Origin: Schleiferiaceae bacterium
GTDB lineage: Bacteria; Bacteroidota; Bacteroidia; Flavobacteriales; Schleiferiaceae
Reading direction: 5' to 3'
DNA length: 20,778 nt
NCBI GenBank assembly: GCA_025210575.1
Contig: JAOARK010000013.1
Coordinates: 1-20,778 of the forward strand
Part shown: one piece after another, positions 14,660 through 20,778 of the stretch
Layout of the letters: each line of letters opens with the position of its first letter
Position numbering within the stretch: the stretch's first letter is position 1
The notes under the pieces: model-generated
What the model saw: only the letters and a program-made list of their open reading frames with translations
What the model was told of the DNA's origin: nothing
Databases searched by the model: none
Made by a program: the position numbers and the translations under genes

Positions 14660-17145
14660 TATTTAGCTTTTTTCTTGGCTGGAGTCTTACGGGTTTTCTT
14701 TTTAGGCGCATTTTTCTCAATTAGCGCCTTTACTTCATCTAATGTTAAGGCTTTTGCATCAACAGTTTTAGGTAACTCCAATTTGAATTTCCCCTTCAGA
14801 ATGTTATGTCTACCCCAGCGTGCCTTTTCTACACGGATACCTTCATCTTCCCAATTATGAACAACCTTTTCAATGTCCTTTCTTTTCTTGTCTTCAATCA
14901 GCTGAACGATATCTGCATGACTTAAGTTGTCGAAATCATATTTCTTGTTGACATTGATAAAAGTGTTGTTCCACTTTATAAAAGGGCCAAAACGTCCCAC
15001 CCCTTTTTGAACGGGCATGTTCTCGTATTCGGCAATGGGAGCATCCGCTTTTTTCTTCGCTTCAATCAATTCCACAGCGCGATCTAAATCTACGCTCATT
15101 GGGTCTTCACCTTTTGCAAGAGAAACGAACATGCTACCATATTTCACATACGGACCAAATCGACCAAGGGCAACAACAGCATCTTCACCTTCATGTTGAC
15201 CAAGATTCTTTGGAAGTTGGAAAAGATCTAATGCATCTTCTAACGTTATATTATTGATGCTTTTCCCTTTTGGGATACTTGCAAATTGCGGTTTGTTATT
15301 TTCATCACCAGCTTCACCAATTTGAATCATTGGTCCAAAACGGCCGATTCTGGCAATCACTCTGTTTCCTGATTTTGGATCAGTACCTAATTCTCGTTCA
15401 CCTGTTGCTCTTTCACCTTCTGCAGCTTCCTCGACTTTATTATGAAAGTCGCCATAGAAATCTGCAATGACTTCATTCCATACCTCATCTCCTGTTGCAA
15501 CGTGGTCAAACTTATTTTCAACTTGAGCCGTAAAATTGTAGTCCATAATCTGCTGGAAGTGCTCCACCAAATAGTCGTTCACAACAATACCTATATCCGT
15601 AGGGTATAATTTATTTTTATCGGCACCTGTAATTTCTTTCAATTCTTGAGCTTTAATCTCACCTCCCTTTAGGGTCAATCGCTCATACGCCCTTTCTTTT
15701 CCTTCTAATTGAGGCTTCTCAACATACCCTCTTTTTTGAATAGTTGAAATTGTTGGCGCATAAGTAGAAGGTCTTCCGATGCCCAATTCCTCAAGTTTCT
15801 TTACCAAGCTGGCTTCTGTATATCGCGCAGGTGGTCTGCTAAAACGTTCTGTTGCAGAAATCTCTTTAGCATTCAAAGTTTCATTTTCATGTAATGCTGG
15901 GAGAGCATTCTTTTCTTCAATATCCTCTTCATCTGTACCTTCTAGGTAGGCTTTAATGAATCCATCGAATTTTATTACCTCACCTTTAGCAACAAATTTG
16001 TTTGGGTTTTGAGAAATAGAAATATCTGCCGTAGTGCGCTCAATTTGTGCATCTGCCATTTGCGATGCAATGGTGCGTTTCCAAATTAATTGATATAAAC
16101 GCGTTGAAGCATAATCACCGTTACCGTTATGATTCGCCATATTAGTTGGGCGAATGGCTTCGTGGGCTTCTTGTGCTCCTTTAGATTTGTTGGTGTAGTT
16201 TCTTTGCTTATGATATTCGGTGCCGTACGCTGTTTCAATTTCCGCCTTAATAGCACTTAACGCATCAAGCGAAAGATTCACGCTGTCGGTTCTCATGTAA
16301 GTAATAGCTCCCGACTCATACAACCTTTGAGCAACTTGCATAGTTTGCGCCACACTGAAACCTAGTTTTCTCGAAGCTTCTTGTTGAAGTGTAGAGGTTG
16401 TAAAAGGAGCAGCAGGAGTTCGCTTAGCTGGTTTTTTGTCAACCGAGGTAATAGTGAAGTTGCTGGCTTTACAATCGTTTAAAAAAGCTAAGGCTTCTTC
16501 TTTGGTTCCGAACTTTTTATTTAGCTCAGCTTTAAAAGTAATATTGTTGTTATTGATGAATTCTGCAACAACTCTAAAACTCGACTGAATCTCAAAGCCG
16601 GTGATCTCTCTTTCTTTTTCTACAATTAATCTTACGGCAACCGATTGAACACGACCTGCCGATAGTCCGCCTTTCACCTTTCTCCATAATACAGGAGAAA
16701 GTTCAAACCCTACAAGGCGATCTAAAACACGTCTTGCTTGTTGGGCATCTTTTAGTTTAAGGTCAACCTTTCTCGGGTTTTCTATTGCATTTAAAATGGC
16801 ACTCTTTGTAATCTCATGAAAAACAATGCGCTCCGTATTCTGATCGTTGAGTTTAAGCTCGTCATATAAGTGCCAGGCTATAGCTTCTCCCTCGCGGTCC
16901 TCATCCGAAGCTAACCAAACCTTTTCAACAGATTTCGCGCTTTTCTTTAAGTCGGCAACAACTTTCTTTTTGTCTGCCGGAACTACATATTTTGGCTCAA
17001 AGCCGTTCTCAATGTCTATGGCATCCTTCTTCGGTAAATCACGAATATGACCGAAGCTCGACATTACTTTATAATCCTTACCTAAATACTTTTCAATGGT
17101 TTTTGCCTTTGCAGGGGACTCTACAATTACTAGGTTTTTTGCCAT
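14659..17145 (-). CDS. topA: DNA topoisomerase I
   Basis: TopA relaxes negative supercoils by cutting and rejoining one DNA strand. The 828-residue protein starts with the TOPRIM domain (IVESPAKAKTI with Glu9, and the Asp81-Asp83-Glu85 cluster in LASDEDREGE). The active-site Tyr283 lies in GAITYMRTDS, and GIGRPSTYAPT follows in the core. Instead of tetracysteine zinc fingers the C terminus has four related repeats of about 60-90 residues, each with a GRFGP-type core (RIGRFGPMIQIG, ALGRFGPYVKYG, GVGRFGPFIKW, then the divergent KARWGRHNILKG). The whole protein has a single Cys (225). A lysine-rich tail ends it and probably aids DNA binding. The start at 17145 gives the typical MAKNLVIVES. A near-match to the -7 box (TTATTTTG, minus strand, 17179-17186) may be its promoter. 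Confidence 0.97.
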   Translation of the reverse strand: MAKNLVIVESPAKAKTIEKYLGKDYKVMSSFGHIRDLPKKDAIDIENGFEPKYVVPADKKKVVADLKKSAKSVEKVWLASDEDREGEAIAWHLYDELKLNDQNTERIVFHEITKSAILNAIENPRKVDLKLKDAQQARRVLDRLVGFELSPVLWRKVKGGLSAGRVQSVAVRLIVEKEREITGFEIQSSFRVVAEFINNNNITFKAELNKKFGTKEEALAFLNDCKASNFTITSVDKKPAKRTPAAPFTTSTLQQEASRKLGFSVAQTMQVAQRLYESGAITYMRTDSVNLSLDALSAIKAEIETAYGTEYHKQRNYTNKSKGAQEAHEAIRPTNMANHNGNGDYASTRLYQLIWKRTIASQMADAQIERTTADISISQNPNKFVAKGEVIKFDGFIKAYLEGTDEEDIEEKNALPALHENETLNAKEISATERFSRPPARYTEASLVKKLEELGIGRPSTYAPTISTIQKRGYVEKPQLEGKERAYERLTLKGGEIKAQELKEITGADKNKLYPTDIGIVVNDYLVEHFQQIMDYNFTAQVENKFDHVATGDEVWNEVIADFYGDFHNKVEEAAEGERATGERELGTDPKSGNRVIARIGRFGPMIQIGEAGDENNKPQFASIPKGKSINNITLEDALDLFQLPKNLGQHEGEDAVVALGRFGPYVKYGSMFVSLAKGEDPMSVDLDRAVELIEAKKKADAPIAEYENMPVQKGVGRFGPFIKWNNTFINVNKKYDFDNLSHADIVQLIEDKKRKDIEKVVHNWEDEGIRVEKARWGRHNILKGKFKLELPKTVDAKALTLDEVKALIEKNAPKKKTRKTPAKKKAK

Positions 17146-17243
17146 CTAAATCTGCTTATTTGTTGTTGAGAATGGGCGCAAAATAAAGCAATATGTTTAA
17201 AATGAAAGGAACCTATTGAATTGCGGAGGTTAATTTATGGCTC

Positions 17244-17272
17244 TTCTATTCTGTCAATATGGCAGAATAGAA
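17244..17272. promoter_or_regulatory. perfect inverted repeat, candidate operator upstream of miaB
   Basis: The arms TTCTATTCTG (17244-17253) and CAGAATAGAA (17263-17272) are exact reverse complements separated by nine bases. Three inner pairs (one of them T:G) can extend the pairing to a three-base loop. The dyad ends directly against the miaB -7 element and so covers the region where the -33 box would be. This placement suits a repressor or activator site. It is not a likely terminator, because both neighbouring genes are transcribed away from it. Confidence 0.6.
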
Positions 17273-17280
17273 TAAATTTG
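17273..17280 (+). promoter_or_regulatory. candidate Bacteroidota -7 element for miaB
   Basis: TAAATTTG matches TAnnTTTG exactly and ends 19 bases before the ATG at 17300, a normal leader distance. A second match, TAATTTTG at 17290-17297, is too close to the ATG for a normal leader. No clear TTTG -33 box is seen inside the inverted repeat. Confidence 0.5.
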
Positions 17281-17299
17281 CCGCCTCAATAATTTTGTG

Positions 17300-18748
17300 A
17301 TGCAAGAAGTGAACGAAGTGAAAAAACAGATGGAAGAATCTCGACAGGGAGAGGCCACAGTTATTGAAGCTATACAAGAGAATAACAAGCATGTATACAT
17401 AGAAAGTTACGGATGTCAGATGAATTTTTCTGACAGCGAAATTGTGGCTTCTATACTTGCGAAAGAAGGATACGGAACAACGAAAAATATTGAAGAAGCA
17501 GATTTGGTTCTTCTTAATACTTGTTCTATCCGCGATAAAGCAGAACAGACCGTTCGAAACCGTTTAGTACATATTAATAAGTATAAAAGAGAAAACGGAG
17601 AATTGAAAGTGGGCTTGTTGGGCTGTATGGCCGAAAGGGTTAAAGGTAAACTACTTGACGAGGAAAAACTTGTTGATTTAGTAGTTGGTCCAGATGCCTA
17701 CAAAGACTTACCAAATTTATTGCGTGAAGTAGATGGTGGACGTAAAGCCGTAAATGTGATCCTTTCTAAAGAAGAGACGTATGGCGACATTGCTCCTGTT
17801 CGTTTAGGTGGAAATGGTGTAACTGCTTTTATTTCCATTACCAGAGGTTGTGACAATATGTGCTCATTTTGTGTAGTTCCTTTTACAAGAGGTAGAGAGC
17901 GAAGCAGAAATCCTCAAAGTATTTTACAAGAGGCGAGAGATTTAGCCGATAAAGGATATAAAGAGATTACGCTCTTGGGGCAAAATGTGGATTCTTATTT
18001 ATGGTACGGTGGTGGACTGAAAAAAGATTTCGCTAAAGCAAGTGAAGCGGCTCAAGCAAGTGCGGTTCGTTTTGGAGACCTTCTACGAATGGTGGCAAAA
18101 GAAGTGCCTGATGTTAGAATACGTTTTTCTACTTCCAATCCTCAGGATATGAGTGATGATGTGCTTTACGCCATTGCAGAGAACGATAATATCTGTAAAT
18201 ACATTCACTTACCAGTTCAATCTGGGAGCACCAAGGTATTAGCTGAAATGAAGAGGGGACATACCCGTGAAGAGTACATGGAATTGATTGACCGAATCAA
18301 TAGAATTATTCCAGGTTGTGCCATTTCTCATGATATGATTGCTGGATTCCCAAATGAAACCGAAGAAGATCATCAGGATACTTTGAGTTTAATGGACTAT
18401 GTGAAATATGATTTCGGCTATATGTTCTATTATTCTGAAAGACCGAATACTTATGCTGCCAAGAAGATGGAAGACAACATTCCATTAGAAATTAAGAAGC
18501 GCAGATTGAATGAGATTATTGCAAAACAACAAGTGCATGGTTTAGAAAGAAATCAGGCAAAAGTTGGCAATACGTACGAAGTTTTAGTTGAGGGCGTTTC
18601 TAAAAAATCTAAAGAAGAACTTTTTGGAAGAACTACCCATAATACGGTGGTGGTTTTCCCAAAAGAAAATTTTAAACCTGGAGATTTGGTGAACGTAAAA
18701 GTAAATAGCTGTACAGGTGCAACACTTAAAGGAGAAGCTGTAGCATAA
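17300..18748 (+). CDS. miaB: tRNA-2-methylthio-N6-dimethylallyladenosine synthase MiaB
   Basis: MiaB is a radical-SAM enzyme that methylthiolates i6A37 in tRNAs reading UNN codons. The 482-residue protein has three parts. The N-terminal cluster domain has three Cys in SYGCQMN (39), LNTCSIR (75) and LLGCMAER (109). The radical-SAM motif is CxxxCxxC at 184, 188 and 191 in RGCDNMCSFCVVPFTRGRE. The C terminus is a TRAM domain with the NTYEVLVEG start and NTVVVF core. The NTCSIR wording points to MiaB and not the related MtaB or RimO. A segment rich in Lys, Ala and Ser after GQNVDSYLWYGGG is longer than in E. coli MiaB. The ATG at 17300 directly follows a GTG that I judge unused. A two-base gap leads to the next gene. 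Confidence 0.96.
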   Translation: MQEVNEVKKQMEESRQGEATVIEAIQENNKHVYIESYGCQMNFSDSEIVASILAKEGYGTTKNIEEADLVLLNTCSIRDKAEQTVRNRLVHINKYKRENGELKVGLLGCMAERVKGKLLDEEKLVDLVVGPDAYKDLPNLLREVDGGRKAVNVILSKEETYGDIAPVRLGGNGVTAFISITRGCDNMCSFCVVPFTRGRERSRNPQSILQEARDLADKGYKEITLLGQNVDSYLWYGGGLKKDFAKASEAAQASAVRFGDLLRMVAKEVPDVRIRFSTSNPQDMSDDVLYAIAENDNICKYIHLPVQSGSTKVLAEMKRGHTREEYMELIDRINRIIPGCAISHDMIAGFPNETEEDHQDTLSLMDYVKYDFGYMFYYSERPNTYAAKKMEDNIPLEIKKRRLNEIIAKQQVHGLERNQAKVGNTYEVLVEGVSKKSKEELFGRTTHNTVVVFPKENFKPGDLVNVKVNSCTGATLKGEAVA

Positions 18749-18750
18749 AT

Positions 18751-19158
18751 ATGAAGAGAGTTTTAGGGCTTTGCTTTTTTTTATTAGCAGTTAGTGCGAT
18801 AGGGCAAACAAGAAAAGAAGATGGTACCTGGTGGGATAATGAGTTGGCTTTTGATGTAGTTTGGGAAAATTTGAACGAATCAGGAGAATTAATTATCTGC
18901 GTAAAAAGCTTGAAAACGGATAACTGTGTAGAGAATTTGACTACAGGATTTCAAGTGAATATTTACGATGCTCAAGACAAAGAACTTTGGAATTCTATTT
19001 GGACGGGGAGAAAATTGGATATTAAGTTCAAAAAGAATTTTCCAGATGCAGTAAGAGTTGAAATTAAAGCCAATAAAAATTACGTGATCAATACCATGAC
19101 GGGTACACGTATTTACCAAGATGAACCATTGCAGTTGGATTATAAACTAACAGAATGA
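18751..19158 (+). CDS. small secreted protein of unknown function
   Basis: I do not recognise the family. The 135-residue product has a Sec signal peptide (MKRVLGLCFFLLAVSAIGQ) with likely cleavage after Gln19 and no lipobox, so it should be periplasmic or exported. The mature part of about 116 residues is rich in Asn, Asp, Lys and Trp, with beta-like alternation (FQVNIYDAQDKELWNSIWTG, VRVEIKANKNYVI). Two Cys flank a short loop (IICVKSLKTDNCVE) and could form a disulfide. It begins two bases after the miaB stop, and its stop overlaps the next ATG (ATGA), so translation is probably coupled to the sigma-54-type regulator. That linkage with the regulator and lptE hints at an envelope role, but nothing in the sequence names it. 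Confidence 0.8.
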   Translation: MKRVLGLCFFLLAVSAIGQTRKEDGTWWDNELAFDVVWENLNESGELIICVKSLKTDNCVENLTTGFQVNIYDAQDKELWNSIWTGRKLDIKFKKNFPDAVRVEIKANKNYVINTMTGTRIYQDEPLQLDYKLTE

Positions 19159-20417
19159 ATATACAAGAGGTAAAACAACGATTTGGAATAATTGGTGTTT
19201 CGCCACTTTTAGACAGGGCGTTGCACAAGACTTTACAGGTTGCACCAACAGATATTTCGGTTTTGATCACCGGAGAGAGTGGTGTAGGTAAAGAAGCAAT
19301 TCCCAAGATCATTCATCAATTGTCATATAGAAAACATAGTCCCTATATCGCAGTGAATTGCGGTGCGATACCTGAAGGTACTATAGACTCTGAACTTTTT
19401 GGTCATGAAAAAGGAGCCTTTACAGGAGCGACTGGCGCACGTAAAGGTTATTTTGAAGAAGCTAATGGAGGTACCATCTTTCTAGATGAGGTGGGAGAGC
19501 TGCCAATGTCTACTCAGGTTAGACTTTTACGCGTCTTAGAAACAGGGGAATACATCAAAGTTGGTTCTTCTAAAATCCATAAAACTGATGTGCGCGTTGT
19601 TGGCGCAACAAACGTGAACATGAAAGAGGCGGTAAAGAAGAACAAGTTTAGAGAGGACTTGTATTATCGTTTGAATACCATTGAAATCCGTATACCTGCG
19701 TTGCGCGATAGAAACGAGGATATTTATCTTTTGTTTAGAAAATTTGCTTCAGACTTTGCTGATAAATACCATACACCAGCAGTTAGGCTAACGCCAGAAG
19801 CTCAGCAATTGTTAAGTAACTATAGATGGCCTGGAAATATTCGTCAGCTAAGAAATTTGGTAGAACAGCTTTCTGTAATTGAAACCAATCGAGAGATCGA
19901 TGCTTCTACCATTGGTCACTATCTTCCTGATGTAGGTGCCAATGAGTTACCAATTCTGTACAACGAAGGTGGAAAAGCCGATGATTCTTCTTTCGCCTCC
20001 GAGCGAGAGATCATGTACAAGTTGTTGTTTGATATGAGAAACGATCTAAACAACTTAAAACAGCTTGTATCTGGAATTATGGATGGTGGAAATATTCAAT
20101 CTGTGAAAGATGCAAATCCACAACTGCTTCAAAAAATTTCGGAAAGTATTGTAGATCAACCACTATCTACTCCAGTGGTGCAAAACCATTCTAAAGAAGC
20201 TATTGTACCTGAGATATTAAATCCTGGTGAAAGTCATGGTGATTTCATGACTACCGCTCAAGTGGAAGATGAAAACCTTTCTTTACAGGATAAGGAGATA
20301 GAAATGATTAAAAAGGCGCTGGAAAGAAATCGAGGCAAACGAAAAGGAGCTGCTGAAGAATTAGGGATCTCGGAACGAACTTTGTACAGAAAGATCAAAC
20401 AATTTAAATTGTACTAG
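19155..20417 (+). CDS. sigma-54-type AAA+ transcriptional activator without sensory domain
   Basis: The 420-residue protein starts almost directly with the NtrC-class AAA+ domain. Walker A is GESGVGKE (40-47; Val replaces the usual Thr), the GAFTGA loop that contacts sigma-54 is intact (87-92), Walker B is GGTIFLDE (105-112), and the FREDLYYRLN and WPGNIRQLRNLVEQL segments follow. A linker of about 120 residues of low conservation, with many Asn, Ser and Glu, leads to a C-terminal Fis-type helix-turn-helix (RKGAAEELGISERTLYRKIKQF). No receiver, GAF or PAS domain is present, so activity may be set by expression, a partner protein or the linker. Its ATG overlaps the stop of the small secreted protein, and lptE begins one base after its stop. 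Intact GAFTGA argues it works with RpoN. No sigma-54 site was found in the window. Confidence 0.93.
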   Translation: MNIQEVKQRFGIIGVSPLLDRALHKTLQVAPTDISVLITGESGVGKEAIPKIIHQLSYRKHSPYIAVNCGAIPEGTIDSELFGHEKGAFTGATGARKGYFEEANGGTIFLDEVGELPMSTQVRLLRVLETGEYIKVGSSKIHKTDVRVVGATNVNMKEAVKKNKFREDLYYRLNTIEIRIPALRDRNEDIYLLFRKFASDFADKYHTPAVRLTPEAQQLLSNYRWPGNIRQLRNLVEQLSVIETNREIDASTIGHYLPDVGANELPILYNEGGKADDSSFASEREIMYKLLFDMRNDLNNLKQLVSGIMDGGNIQSVKDANPQLLQKISESIVDQPLSTPVVQNHSKEAIVPEILNPGESHGDFMTTAQVEDENLSLQDKEIEMIKKALERNRGKRKGAAEELGISERTLYRKIKQFKLY

Positions 20418-20418
20418 T

Positions 20419-20778
20419 ATGCGCAAGAGTCTTGTAGCTGGAGTTTTATCTTTATTGGTTTCTGTGAGTTTGATTTTTGCTTGTAGCGGGGGTTATTCCT
20501 TTACAGGTGGGGATGTGGGAGAGGCTAAAACCTATTCGGTTTACCGCTTTCCAAATCAGGCCAAATTGATTAATCCCAATTTGAGTATTCAATTTACCGA
20601 GAATTTAAAACAAGAGATTCTTGAACAAACTCCGCTTCAATTGGTAGAACGAGGAGGGGACTTGGAATTTTCAGGTTCAATTACTGGATATGCAGTAACC
20701 GTTGGTGCACCTCAAGGGGATGAGACAAACTCTCAAAACCGCCTTACAGTAACTGTAAAAGTGAGTTACCTAAATAAC
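20419..20778 (+). CDS. lptE: LptE-family LPS assembly lipoprotein (3' partial)
   Basis: The gene starts with ATG at 20419, one base after the regulator's stop, and runs off the window; 120 codons are visible. The lipoprotein signal peptide ends at Cys22 (LIFAC-SGG). The mature part opens with GGYSFTGG, then SVYRFPNQAKLINPNLSIQFTENLKQEIL, and has a GDLEFSGSITGYAV segment and a strand-rich NRLTVTVKVSY region. This matches the Bacteroidota LptE family, the lipoprotein that plugs the LptD barrel and helps place LPS in the outer membrane. Because no stop is in the window the protein end is unknown. The order regulator-lptE is one I recall from other flavobacterial genomes, which supports the call. 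Confidence 0.9.
   Translation, partial: MRKSLVAGVLSLLVSVSLIFACSGGYSFTGGDVGEAKTYSVYRFPNQAKLINPNLSIQFTENLKQEILEQTPLQLVERGGDLEFSGSITGYAVTVGAPQGDETNSQNRLTVTVKVSYLNN

Larger units (their letters stand above)
17146..17299. other. divergent topA/miaB intergenic region
   Basis: These 154 bases separate two genes transcribed away from each other, so both promoters should lie here. On the miaB side are the inverted repeat 17244-17272 and the -7 element 17273-17280; on the topA side there is only an imperfect -7 match at 17179-17186. I see no small gene. Confidence 0.7.

Noticed and set aside
17260..17281. Possible sigma-54 -24/-12 site (TGGC ... TTGC) before miaB
   Set aside because: The two boxes are 18 bases apart from first base to first base, where the consensus needs 11, and TGGC falls inside the inverted repeat.

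Overview
The window comes from an AT-rich, gene-dense genome of the phylum Bacteroidota, most likely class Flavobacteriia. The evidence is a complete type IX secretion (T9SS) core cluster, two candidate promoters carrying an exact TAnnTTTG -7 element, a DUF983 protein, an LptE of the Bacteroidota type and a PafA-type phosphatase. Family or genus cannot be fixed from this stretch. No tRNA, rRNA, CRISPR array, insertion sequence or sign of recent transfer was seen. Nearly all of the sequence is coding.

Layout. (1) Positions 2-2683, + strand: the 3' part of a PhoD-like lipoprotein phosphatase, then tsaE (tRNA t6A synthesis) and an alanine-dehydrogenase-family protein in tight succession. (2) 2680-6220, - strand: an ABC-F translation ATPase followed one base later by a secreted PafA-like phosphatase; the last gene converges on ald with overlapping stop codons. 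(3) 6351-6731, + strand: a small DUF983 zinc-ribbon membrane protein, converging with overlapping stops on (4) a DAO-family FAD oxidoreductase (6728-7771, -). (5) 7836-17145, - strand: topA, a ureohydrolase-like protein, then porP-gldK-gldL-gldM-gldN, closed by a clear intrinsic terminator at 7785-7812. (6) 17300-20778, + strand: miaB, a small unrecognised secreted protein, a sigma-54-type AAA+ activator and lptE (cut by the window end), spaced by 1-2 bases or overlapping.

How the genes work together. GldL and GldM form the inner-membrane proton-driven motor of the T9SS, GldK and GldN form the periplasmic ring attached to the outer membrane, and PorP is the outer-membrane PorP/SprF-type component. 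The order porP-K-L-M-N is that of the Porphyromonas gingivalis operon. The miaB-lptE block joins tRNA modification, envelope assembly and a regulator lacking a sensory domain in one apparent operon.

Most worth a second look: a ureohydrolase-fold protein beside the T9SS operon that has lost three of six metal ligands and carries an extra C-terminal region; an 'alanine dehydrogenase' in which the two textbook catalytic residues are replaced; a perfect 10-bp inverted repeat touching the predicted miaB promoter; and the small secreted protein between miaB and the sigma-54 activator.
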